Shown: positions 48,481 through 58,530 of the stretch, in pieces | How the letters are laid out: each line of letters begins with the position of its first letter | Numbering within the stretch: the first letter of the stretch is position 1 | Origin: Chrysaora quinquecirrha | Taxonomy: Eukaryota; Cnidaria; Scyphozoa; Semaeostomeae; Pelagiidae | Direction: 5' to 3' | DNA length: 64,000 nt | Assembly: GCA_014526335.1 (NCBI GenBank) | Contig: JACTAT010000010.1 | Coordinates: 7,386,217-7,450,216 of the forward strand | The notes under the pieces: model-generated | What the model was told of the DNA's origin: nothing | Seen by the model: only the letters and a program-made list of their open reading frames with translations | The model's database searches: none | Translations under genes and position numbers: made by a program

Positions 48481-51024
48481 ATGCCCTCGGAACTTGCAGA
48501 GCGGTACAAAGACAAAACAAAAAATGATCTCAAAAGGATTCTGAAAACATTGAAAAATTCCCCTCCAGAAAATGTCGATTCTGCTGAGATTAAATACGTC
48601 GCGAAACTACTTCGACAAAAAATTAAGGATAATGCGGAAAATAAAATCCCTTTCTCGACATCAGAAGATCACAATATCCTTGTACAGAAAAATGTTTGGA
48701 ACTACGCGAAAAAATTTATCACAAAACGATTAGAGATTTCACCCACATTTCCAAAAATTGATTGCATTGAATACTTCAAAAAGACCTTCAATGTCATTAA
48801 TCCCAGAAAACTCTTCAGGGTACCTGATCACATACCAAAATTTGATAAGCCATCCACTGAATTTAATTTAAAGGATCCAACATATCAAGAAGTAACTAGA
48901 ATTATTCGCAGAATGAAAACCTCGGGTTCCCCCTGCCCTTTAGACCAGATATCCATAATCTGTTTACAGAGGATGCCCTATCTCAGAACATACATCCACC
49001 GTATTTTGGTGGAGGCATGGAAGGCTGGCTCAGTTCCTTCGACATGGAAAAAGGCGGTAACGGTGCTAATTCACAAAAAGGGTGATCCCCATGTTCCTGC
49101 AAACTTCAGACCAATAACACTTGAGTCTGTGCCTCTGAAAGTATTTACATCCCTGATTCGTAACAGAATGTTTGACTTCCTTCTCAAAAACAAATATCTT
49201 GAACATGACATTCAAAAAGGCTTCATACCAAAACTGTCGGGAACGTACGAGCATACAGCGCAAATGGCTTTTCTTATCAATCAAGCTAGATTGAAGCAAC
49301 GATCTCTATTTATCACACTACTCGATCTTCGTAACGCCTTCGGAGAGGTCCATCACAATCTTATACAAGAAACACTCAGATTCCACCATGTTCCCGTTGA
49401 AATCCAAAGCCTAATAAAGGATTTGTACACAGATTTTAAAACTTCCATCATTACCTCAGGTTATGCAACACCCTTTATTCCAGTGACCAAAGGTGTTCTT
49501 CAGGGTGACTGTTTAAGCCCCCTTACGTTCAACATGATATTTAACATTTTCATTCAATTGATAGGAAAGGAAGAGTACACTCATCTAGGATACAAACATG
49601 ATGCATTCTTAAGGCCCAGAAATTGGCTCCAATTCGCGGACGACGCATGCGTTGTAACAGGCCAAGAATATGAAAATCAGATTCTTCTAAATTGTTTTAC
49701 AGCTTTCTGCTCTTGGGCAAATATGGAAGCGAGGCCAGACAAATGTAAAGCATTCGGCATGACAAAAGTCAATACAAATTGTAGTCAAGTCAGTCCAAAG
49801 GTGTTTGTCTCAAACCAGCGAATCCCTCCGGTTTCATCTACTGATTCATTCACTTACCTTCGTAGAAGTTTTAACTTTAAAATGGACAATGAAGAGCATA
49901 AGAAAAAGTTACTGGAGACATCTAATTTGCTGCTCGAAGCAATAAGTAGGCTACCACTTCATTCGAAGAACAAGATTCTTCTATATTCCACGTACTTCAT
50001 GTCCAAAGTCTCTTGGGATTTAACAATTGCCGATTTGGACATCACATGGGTCAAACAAAACCTAGACTCACTAGCGCACAGGTACATAAGATTATGGCTC
50101 GAGATTCCTATCAGTGGAACACTGGATATAATTGGTTTTACGAAAGAAAAATGCGGGCTAGGAATCATTGATTCGTCGACGAAATTTTTCCAGTGCCAAG
50201 TTTCGCGTAGAAACTGCTTAAAGAAGTCCCCAAATGAAGACATACAGTCACTACATAAAGTAACTAGTCGCGATAAAAATGTGCAATATGACACATACGC
50301 TAATGGTAAAGAGGTAATCAAAGAAAATAGAAAGAAGAAAGTCCATAGGATCACACAGGAATTGTCATCACAAGGCCTTATACTAAAGGCAATCCTTGAA
50401 CACACGACAAATAAAATAACAAGCATATGGAGTGAGGCGCAAGAACTTCCACCTAAGAACATCTTCAATTTCTCTGTGCGTTATCTGAATAACAGTTTGC
50501 CTACAAAGAAAAATGTGAAACTTTGGGGAAGACTCGAAAGCGAGTCGTGCAACTTCTGCCAACTCCCACAAACCCTTCTTCACGTTGTCTCTGGTTGCAA
50601 ATCCATGCTTGAAGGGAAAAGATACACTTGGCGTCACAACTCTGTCCTCTTGACGATTGGCAACTTCTTATCAGGAATAAGAAATATCACAGTCTATGCC
50701 GATGACATTCCAGGCTTCAGACCGTCAGCTTCTATCACTGGTAACAGCAAGCGTCCAGATCTTCTTGTAATCAAAGAGGGTGTATTATATGTTCTCGAAC
50801 TGTCTGTTGGGTTCGAAACGAACATTGGAAAAAATGAAGCTCATAAAAATAGGCGCTACGAACATCTTTTAAAAGACCTTTCATCCTCGTACTTGCGTGT
50901 CAAATACATAAATCTATCGATGGGAGCAATAGGAACAATCGGTATCAACGGACACAAAGCATTTATGAACATGCTGGAACAATTATCAACTAACAAGCAA
51001 GAGCAACTTTACATAGAAAAGTAA
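48481..51024 (+). CDS. RLE-type non-LTR retrotransposon ORF (RT + endonuclease), intact frame
   Basis: 847 codons without a stop. The N-terminal linker (to about 185) is followed by RT: AVTVLIHKKGDP, NFRPITLESVPLKVFTSLI, FITLLDLRNAFGEVHH, GVLQGDCLSPLTFN and the catalytic FADDACVV near residue 386. After the thumb come a CCHC knuckle, CNFCQLPQTLLHVVSGC (near 689), and a restriction-like endonuclease, KRPDLLVIKEGV...ELSVGFETN (near 757-778). This order is that of R2/NeSL/R4-like LINEs. N-terminal DNA-binding fingers are missing, so the element is probably 5'-truncated and the ATG may be internal. The RT and RLE active sites are intact. Confidence 0.85.
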   Translation: MPSELAERYKDKTKNDLKRILKTLKNSPPENVDSAEIKYVAKLLRQKIKDNAENKIPFSTSEDHNILVQKNVWNYAKKFITKRLEISPTFPKIDCIEYFKKTFNVINPRKLFRVPDHIPKFDKPSTEFNLKDPTYQEVTRIIRRMKTSGSPCPLDQISIICLQRMPYLRTYIHRILVEAWKAGSVPSTWKKAVTVLIHKKGDPHVPANFRPITLESVPLKVFTSLIRNRMFDFLLKNKYLEHDIQKGFIPKLSGTYEHTAQMAFLINQARLKQRSLFITLLDLRNAFGEVHHNLIQETLRFHHVPVEIQSLIKDLYTDFKTSIITSGYATPFIPVTKGVLQGDCLSPLTFNMIFNIFIQLIGKEEYTHLGYKHDAFLRPRNWLQFADDACVVTGQEYENQILLNCFTAFCSWANMEARPDKCKAFGMTKVNTNCSQVSPKVFVSNQRIPPVSSTDSFTYLRRSFNFKMDNEEHKKKLLETSNLLLEAISRLPLHSKNKILLYSTYFMSKVSWDLTIADLDITWVKQNLDSLAHRYIRLWLEIPISGTLDIIGFTKEKCGLGIIDSSTKFFQCQVSRRNCLKKSPNEDIQSLHKVTSRDKNVQYDTYANGKEVIKENRKKKVHRITQELSSQGLILKAILEHTTNKITSIWSEAQELPPKNIFNFSVRYLNNSLPTKKNVKLWGRLESESCNFCQLPQTLLHVVSGCKSMLEGKRYTWRHNSVLLTIGNFLSGIRNITVYADDIPGFRPSASITGNSKRPDLLVIKEGVLYVLELSVGFETNIGKNEAHKNRRYEHLLKDLSSSYLRVKYINLSMGAIGTIGINGHKAFMNMLEQLSTNKQEQLYIEK

Positions 51025-51299
51025 ATAATAACCATCTGTATACGTTGTACATACTATATATTTTGTAAGAGGGACAGTGAGTGGACGAGTCCAGAACTCT
51101 TAATATTTTAAACTCTTTTCCTATTCATATATAGACAAATCTTATATTTTGGACGTTTTAGCTGTAAATCATCAATTTATTTACCTTAAGAACATTTTTA
51201 ATCATACTTTAGAACTAGCTGTAACTTTCCCCATCATGCCTAAATTGAGAGTGATGGGTGTCATCGTGTAGAAGTATTTTGTAGGAATAAAAGTTTCCA
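51025..51299. other. 3' flank of the RLE LINE
   Basis: AT-rich. Probably includes the 3' UTR; no clear tail repeat was found. Confidence 0.4.
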
Positions 51300-52010
51300 T
51301 TAGATCAAAATTAAGTCTGCCCTTCTAGCTTCAATTACATGATCGGTCTGGATGGTAAAGTCCCACAGTACCTTGCAAGTATCATTTTCAACCACACTTT
51401 CTGGCTCATGGTTGTACCACTTCTCGCTTACATGTACCCCAAACTTCCTACATATGTCCCAGTGGATTCTTCTCCTGACCCAATCATGTCTATTCTTGTA
51501 TTCTTTCTGCGCCATTTTCCTGCATTCTCTGATGAGATGATTAATAGTTTCATCAACCTTACCGCAGATTCTACATCTACTGTCCTCCTGTGTTTTGTCG
51601 ATTTTGGCTTTGATGAGGTTCGTCCTAATGGCTTGCTCTTGAGCTGCTAGGATGAGAGTCTCGGTCTCCCTCTTGATGCCCCTATTTTTCAACCATTTCC
51701 GCCTTTCCTCTCCAGCAATCTCCTCAGTTTGTCTAATAAATTGGCCATGTAGGACTTTTTCCTTCCAGTTTTCCTTGCGCTCCTTTGCTCTTCGATCTTT
51801 ATATTGTTTCACTGTATCCTTCACTTCCATGTCCAATCTTTTAGCTGCACTCAACAGCCGTTCCTTGCTCTCTTGTACATATCTCTGTAGTCCAATTTTC
51901 GATGTTTCTATCGTATCTTCGACGCTGATAAGTCCTCTACCACCTTCATTTCGCGAAATATACAGCCGGTCCACATTACTTTTTGGATGGAGTGCTTTGT
52001 GCATCGTCAT
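51300..52010 (-). mobile_element. Second RLE-type LINE: C-terminal fragment (R4/Dong-like?)
   Basis: Open for 236 codons: LHPKSNVDRLYISRNEGGRG, a long helical basic stretch, CRICGKVDETINHLIRECRKM (C-x2-C-x8-H-x4-C), then KVLWDFTIQTDHVIEARRADLI. The last is the start of a restriction-like endonuclease, cut off after RRADL (normally RRPD). Just upstream on its own strand is a pure (AAT)n tract. Different family from the LINE at 48.5 kb. Confidence 0.7.
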
Positions 52011-52060
52011 TAGTTTCCTAGTACGTCTATCTAATTCTTGAGTCTCTTCTTTCCTCCAGT

Positions 52061-52061
52061 C

Positions 52062-52131
<70 letters not shown>
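52061..52131. repeat. (ATT)n microsatellite
   Basis: About 23 perfect ATT repeats next to the LINE fragment. Confidence 0.95.
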
Positions 52132-53933
52132 CTACAGAGGAGGACTAAAATGATATCTTATTCTCCAATACTAGAATAAAGCTAAAATAATCTGTCTTGC
52201 TTCATTAAAAATTCTAAACCTGGTTCACATTTGTGTGTTGATTTGACATACGCATTTCGCCAGTAACCATGTAAAGTAAATATGTGAAACTTTTCTCAAA
52301 CATTGATGTCAGCACATTCAACATTATGATAGGCTGTGACAATTACAATGAAAATCATTGAATAGCATTGTACTGTTAGTATAGCTACTTTCCGTTCAAA
52401 GTATGCAATGTTTATAGAGAATTTTAATTTGTAGAAAATTGTTCCAAAGTTGTTTATTAAATTCCAAGCAATTTTGGTCTGTTGCAAATTTAGCTGCTAA
52501 CCACTGATACTTTGGCTGCAGGTTGCTTGGCCAAAAAAGCAGAAATAATGTATCCAAATCCTCGGAAAATCTGAGCAGCAGCTGGCAAAATAAAAAGAAA
52601 CTGGTGGTAGCTAAGATCTCTATATCCATAGATTGTGAATCACCTTATAGGTGCTAGAGAGCTAGACAATCTCATTGTCGTTTTAGGAAATTTTGCTTTG
52701 TAAGGTTAAAATCGTTCCCTACTAGCCTACCCAAGATTGGACAATGAATAATGAGCTCAATCTAAAGCAATTTGATTCTGTCAACACTGCAGGTTAGCTT
52801 CTCTGTACTTTTTAGTCTGTTTTTTGTCGGTTTAAGGAGCTGTTATAAATAGTAATATAAAATGTTACATTTCTTCTCTCAGATTAACCAATGAGACATC
52901 ATATATAAAACAGAATCCATTCTTCAGATCTGTTTAAGTTTGCGCAGATAGTTCTCAAGCAGCAGTCACTTGCATTCAAGATGAGTGTGATGAAGTTTCC
53001 AATTAAAGGAAGAAATAGGATTGATGCTTTGCCAGAGTCATGTACCGGACTGGAAAGTATGTACCGCGCGCGGAAGATCTTCCATGCGCAAGCAAAATCT
53101 CATGCGCACATCCGAAGAATTGTGCTTGTCAAGCTTGCAAAACTTTATCTGTGTGGTTTTTTTTAATTCATGCACGCACAAAATTACACAATCTTGATTA
53201 TTTGTTTTGTTATGAAGTTTCTTTATAGTTTTATTAAGACTAAAATAAATTACTTGTTGAATTTTCATGAATCATTGACATTTTACTTTTTCTTGCTCTT
53301 TTGTCTCGTTGTGCTACTGGGTGTGTTTGTGCGTTAACTTCAATGGAAACAATGTTGCGAACTTGGGAACTTGCCCAATGTGTTTCCGGATCCTCACGCA
53401 CGAGTCTCTTTGTTTTGCCACGAGTTCCTGTTAACTTTTGACATGTCATTCATCAAGACCGGATTTTTGATCAATTGTTTGTGTGCGTTGAATGACAGAA
53501 AAGAACATGGAAAACAAAATCAATCAGATGCTTCGTAAAATGAAAACAAGTACGCTTCTGCAGCATGAAATATAATAATTTTTATAAAATAAATGCCATC
53601 CTGCTTTTTGTTATGCTTTCTCTGAAGATAAGAAGTGAAGATTTTGTCTAAATGGATATTATTTCGGAGGTGAGTTTTTCATTTTCATTCTCATAATTTC
53701 TTTGCCCCATCATATTTTAGGTTTAATCTGGTGATTGATTTCATAACCTAGCAGATTCTATACATCATCTGTATTTTCCTACTTAGTTTGTTCAAAAGAT
53801 AATATTGCTCTTTTGTTAACTTAAACAATATAAAATTTAAGAAACTTTTAGTAGGGAGCGAGCCAAGTTTCTTGTAAATAAAAAAACGTGAAGACGATGA
53901 ACAACGTTTTTTATGGTTAGGCTTAAAAGTTTC
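52132..53933. other. No gene recognised
   Basis: Only short frames. One begins MSVMKFPIKGRNRIDALP (52981), about 80 bp after a TATATAAAA box at 52901. It may be a promoter with a short transcript, but nothing supports a protein. Confidence 0.4.
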
Positions 53934-53937
53934 TTAA

Positions 53938-54452
53938 AGAGGCATTGTCAAGACATTTTCAATACATTCTTCTCTACAGGCCAGTGCTGTTTTTTGCTCT
54001 ATTATCCTTCTTTTTCTCAAAGTAAAAGCTTTCAGAGTTCTACGAAAATCAATTTTTGTGACCCACAAAAAATTGTTGCAAACAATAGAGTTTGATCGCC
54101 TCCTTTCACGAACGAAGGCTGGCTTATTTCCTTCGCAAATTTTTTGTGGTCACCGAGTTCCATAAAATCTAAATCCCTTCTCGTATTTCTTTGGCGATTG
54201 TTTTGAAGGTTTAAAGGTCAGGGGACAGGCCATATGCAAATTAAGATGAACAACGAGTGCCTTATCTCGTGATATCGGAAAATCAGTGAGGAGCCTTCGG
54301 TCATTTACTTTGATTTCTGTTTTGGAGTCCAAAAACGTTTTTCTTGGTGAAATAAAGCATTCCCAATTGTATAAACTACCTTGGCAGTCTATCAGAACAA
54401 GTTTTGTTCTTATTTCACAATACTCATTCTTTTGTGACAATGAAATGCCTCT
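53938..54452. mobile_element. 515-bp MITE with TTAA target duplication
   Basis: AGAGGCATTGTCA at 53938 and its inverted form TGACAATGAAATGCCTCT ending at 54452, each flanked by TTAA (53934-53937, 54453-54456). TTAA fits Kolobok or piggyBac. A 96-codon minus frame (54440-54150, MSQKNEYCEIRTKLVL...) begins just inside the right end; function unknown. Confidence 0.75.
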
Positions 54453-54761
54453 TTAATTTTTCTTGAATATTTATAAGAGTAACTAGACAGTTTATTAAAT
54501 TTTGGCTATAAGAACAAATTGAAGAAAAGATGACTAGTTTGTAATGAAAATGCGCACAGATAAAACTTTGAAAGTCAAAAGAAAAGAATTTTTCGCATTC
54601 TAGGGTCTATGTCATGCTTATAACTTCATAGCCTGCGCACAGCATGAAACGCTTCTTCAAGGAAGTGTACAGTATGCGCATTAAAGTCAAAAAGCTTGTT
54701 CCAGCCTCCATTTCAGCCAGAATCTTCAAATTTGCCATTGTTAAACAATTTTGAAATTTGC

Positions 54762-54798
54762 GGTTGTTAAACAATTGTTAAACAATTGTTTAACAACC
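54762..54798. repeat. 37-bp near-perfect palindrome
   Basis: GGTTGTTAAACAATTG...CAATTGTTTAACAACC, with mismatch only at the centre. It lies 60 bp inside the left TIR of the RecQ-carrying element and could form a hairpin. Confidence 0.85.
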
Positions 54799-55019
54799 AA
54801 TAAAATTCACCTCACAACTTTTCGTGAGGTAGCTCGATCATTGATTGGCTTCAAATACAAAGGCTTTGTTTTTATTTTCCACGTTTCTCAGCGAGTTCAC
54901 GGTGCGGATTTTATTTAGCAAATGTTAAAGATTCCAAGATTGCGAATGTGCGCACTGAAGCTACGAGGGATCTTGTTTGGAACGTAGAGAAGTTCATAGA
55001 AGGCTTAGACTTTGTTAAA

Positions 55020-56190
55020 ATGTTATATGGTGTTGAAAAATATACGAAGATCAACTGAAGGATCTGAAATATTTTTTCCAAGGGAAGAACCTGTATTTCA
55101 GTGCACTGACTGGGTATGGAAAGTCTCTAATTTACAAGGCCATCCCTTTTGTTGCTGATTACCTTATGGAGCAGCTTTCATTACCGAGTTGCATACTTGT
55201 GGTGTCACTGTTGCAATCCTTGATGCTTGACCAAACTGAAGGACATTGGAATCAGTGCAGCAGCTATATATGCAGATCAGCCGGAAGAAGTCTTGCAAGA
55301 CATCGAAGATGGAGATGGAGAATACAACATCATCTTCACTTTACCAGACAGAATCAATGTTGGCCACTAGCAGATGACGGAAATTTCTTTCCTCAGAGAA
55401 ATTTGTCAACAACTGTGCTTGTGTTGCATTTGAAAAGGCTAATTGTATTGCACGATGGTAAGGACTATCTTACTTCTCAGCAAATTGACAAAGATTTCAG
55501 TTTTCGTTTTTAACAATCCTACTTCTGAAACAGCTGTGTTAACAGTAATTCTTTTTATTTTTCAGGGGTCTTGGCTCTTCACAGAAACCTGCCTTCAGAA
55601 AATGGTATGGTCAGATTGGTGAAATCAGATCATTTCTGGATTCATCAGTGAAAATTGCTGTATTCACTGCAACAGCTTCAAGTGCAACAAAGGCAGTTAT
55701 ATTTTCAGTGCTAAATTTGGCCCATGTATCAACACATGTCATCGAGAATAGCCCAGTCAAGAACAGTCTGTTGTTTCATTCCAAGTATTTTGGCAATGAC
55801 ACAAAGTTTGAAGCAATGTTTTCTGAGCTTTCAGCTGAATTAGCAACTAAGGGAAAGGAGACAGAACGAACAATAATTTTCTGTTAGACACGTAATCAGT
55901 GTGCCCTTATCTGGAAGACATTTCAGCTGAAGCTAGATAAAAAATTGTTTCCAGGTGGTAGTGAAGATCCCCATTGTCGCCTGGTGGAAATGTTTCATGC
56001 TGGTACGCCATTCTCTGCTAAAGAACATGTTCTCAAGGAAATAGGTAGTAGTTATAGTTCCCTACGTGTGTTGTTTGCCACAGCTGCATTGGGAATAGGA
56101 GTGGATTACAGGCAAGTGTACAGGATCATACAATTTGGTCCTTCAAAAAATGTTGAATCATACTTTTAAGAATGTGGCAGCAGGTCGTGA
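55020..56190 (+). pseudogene. RecQ-like DNA helicase, decayed
   Basis: Pieces in order: FIEGLDFVKMLYGVE; KDLKYFFQGKNLYFSALTGY followed by motif I GKSLIYKAIP; SCILVVSLLQSLMLDQ (Ia); then, in another frame, IGISAAAIYADQPEEVLQD and GEYNIIFT; motif II as AFEKANCIARW, where DEAH is lost. A second exon after a TTTTTCAG acceptor (55566) gives FRKWYGQIGEIRSF, AVFTATASS (motif III), RTIIFC (stop) TRNQC (IV), LVEMFHAGTP, LRVLFATAALGIGVDY (V) and RIIQFGPSKNVESYF (VI region). The order is that of RecQ-family SF2 helicases. At least two frameshifts and two stops inactivate it. It lies wholly inside the 9-bp-TSD transposon, so it is cargo or a transposon gene. Confidence 0.8.
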
Positions 56191-57283
56191 TGGTATAACT
56201 AGTTGCTGCTACCCCTTGTAAAATGGGTTTCTTACAAGTCTTACTGAGGTCCTCAGATCTGATCTAGAACCCAAATTTTTTAATTTCTCTGTTTTAATAG
56301 GTCGGAGCCTTACCACAATTAATCTTTAGAATTGGAAGCATTCCTCATTGTCAATCTATGTATGCCAAAAATGTCTATTTTCTTTATGACTATAATTCAT
56401 TATTCAATATTATTTCAATTTGTAGTTTTGTGATTGTTTTACTGAATTAATCTTACTTGGCAAATTTGCTAATAATAGGTAGTAAAAAGTATAAAATGGG
56501 ATGAAAGTTTCATCATATCAGTCTCACATCAAGACAATTCTACTGTATATATTGAATGAAAAATCAAAACATAATTAAAAGCAAAAATCAAAAGCTAATC
56601 ATCATTCACACTAGGGAAATTTTGAATACTATTGAGCACCAGGCAAAAAGGCACACAGTAATAGGCACCAACATTTTTAGAAATGAAGACCAGTAAATAC
56701 TAAAGAACCCCTCGGCCTGGCTGCTTGACGATGTTGAGTCAAACGAAGAGGAAGCATCGATGAAGAAGCACACGGCCTAAGAAAGAAACGTCAGACTTCG
56801 AGGTGGATGCACAGCTTCCCTGAAATATTTCCATCAATGAGGTCAAAATATGATTTTTCTGAAGTGATAATTTTCAAATAAAACACAGCACATTTTCTCT
56901 CGAAAATTGCAAACTCAATGTGCAAGTCAATTTTTTTTAGATGGAAGACTGAGCGGCCGGAGTACAGCAAGTAAGAATCCGCCATTGTACACATGTTTGA
57001 GCGACTGGGCGTTATAGGAGATTCGTCTGCACGCGGTTTGAAGTTGGGAAAGAGGCTGCGATTTACGCTGACTCAGGGAAAAAGCTTTTTGACTTTAATG
57101 CGCAGACTGTACACTTCCTTAAAGAAGCGTTTCAGGCTGCGCGAAAGCTAATAACTTCAGGGATGTTTAAGAATTATTGTTGTTGTTGCTTGTTGTTGTA
57201 TAAATATACTGTATACTACATACATAATTTATTTAAATTCCTTATTATGCTCATCAGTAACCCCTCCATTTTCAGCTACATTG
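56191..57283. other. Right arm of the RecQ element and its flank
   Basis: No complete gene. The right TIR ends at 57150; then about 130 bp to the next exon. Confidence 0.5.
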
Positions 57284-57628
57284 ATGGATTCAAGTTGTCC
57301 GGTTTGTTTACAACTTGTTGGTGATGCTCACAATTGCAAAAAGTGTTCAAGCTATGTTCATGTCACGTGTGCTTTTGTTGAAGGCGATGAAGAGGGTTAT
57401 GGGAAACCAGTCATTTGTAGGAACTTCAAGAATCAGCCAACAGCCAAGACAGGTACGTTTTTATACAAGAAGTACAAATTTTAAGCGTAGCACGAGATAC
57501 ACAATTATCTTTATTCATTCCCTTGGAAGTGGTCTCGAATAATTAATCGAACAGTGACGCTATCAAAGTTTGACATCAGATACTAAAAACTATTTATTGA
57601 CCATTCCAAAATTTTCGCGTTACTGAAC

Positions 57629-57659
57629 ATGATGATGATGATGATGATGATGATGATGT

Positions 57660-57693
<34 letters not shown>
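57629..57693. repeat. (GAT)n microsatellite in an intron
   Basis: GATGAT... tract within intron 1 of copy B. The poly-Met frame here is an artefact. Confidence 0.95.
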
Positions 57694-57694
<1 letters not shown>

Positions 57695-57935
57695 TTCTCA
57701 GATAAACAGTATAGTTATTACAAACTCGATTCTTTACTACAAACTGCATATTATTTTTCAGCATTTGATGTTCTTTGCTCCAGTTCTAAAGAAGATAAGA
57801 AGTTTTTTGCCCCAAAGATAGCCCAGAGTGATCAGGAGAAAACATCACCGCAGTTTATCTAACCTGTTTTGAACAAGAAGGGAAGAAGTTTACTGTTTCG
57901 AGATTTACCCCATCAGAAGTGAGTCAGCATTTGAA

Positions 57936-58530
57936 TAGACTTACCCTAAGTCTAAATCTTTCTTCTTCCGAACACCAATACATAACCAAAACGTGCCCTC
58001 GCAGCGGAGGAGACGATGAGAAAAGTGAACAGAGATTTAGACTTATACTCTTGTGCAGGTCATGAATAATTAATGAGTTTGCTTACAGCTTGTTGTTTCT
58101 GCAAATTGCTCAGGGGGTATGATAACAATTGTTAAGTAGTGAATGAAAGGAATCGATATTTCTCAGGCAAATTTTACAAAAGGTTTTATCTAAAGGCCCT
58201 TTTATTAACTAATTATGTTTATGTTATCTGCGTAAAAAAGAAAACCCCCTTGCAATTTTCATGCTACAATTACTCCTCTAATTTGCCTTGTTTTATTTCA
58301 ATGCTATTGAATTGTCTATGTTCAACATCAAAGAGAATGCCGGCGGACAGAAATCTGTCCGCCTGTTCAGGAAAAACAAAGGAAAAAGCTCATTAATTAT
58401 TCATGACCTGCACAAGAGTATAAGTCTAAATTTCCGTTCACTTTTCTAACAGTCTCCTCCGCAGCGCCATCATATTTCTGGCATGACTTTGTGGTCTGAT
58501 AAAGAAAGATTTAGACTTAGCGTATGTCTA
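57936..58530. mobile_element. 595-bp MITE with long TIRs and 9-bp TSD
   Basis: The left half, TAGACTTACCCTAAGTCTAA..., is the inverse of the right half (...TTAGACTTAGCGTATGTCTA) over about 140 bp, including ...CTCTTGTGCAGGTCATGAAT. Flanks GCATTTGAA and GCATTTAAA (57927-57935, 58531-58539) are a 9-bp duplication with one change. The loop holds no gene. Confidence 0.85.

Larger units (their letters stand above)
54629..57150. mobile_element. 2.5-kb DNA transposon with 9-bp TSD enclosing a RecQ-like gene
   Basis: The left end, TAGCCTGCGCACAGCATGAA, and the right end inverted, TAGCTTTCGCGCAGCCTGAA, continue as an inverted repeat for about 75 bp with few differences. Both are flanked by a perfect 9-bp duplication, ATAACTTCA (54620-54628, 57151-57159). 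Nine-bp duplications are typical of Mutator-like elements, but no transposase was seen. The right half has a minus-strand start (MADSYLLYSGRSVFHL..., 56985) of unknown function. Confidence 0.8.

Noticed and set aside
52901..53166. Small gene behind the TATATAAAA box
   Set aside because: The 61-codon frame has no recognisable features and no splice or homology support.
55020..56190. Functional host RecQ helicase
   Set aside because: Frameshifts, stops and loss of the DEAH box; enclosed by transposon ends.
57629..57862. Open frame starting with a run of Met codons
   Set aside because: Translation of a (GAT)n microsatellite in an intron; only the part after 57762 is exon-like and it belongs to copy B.
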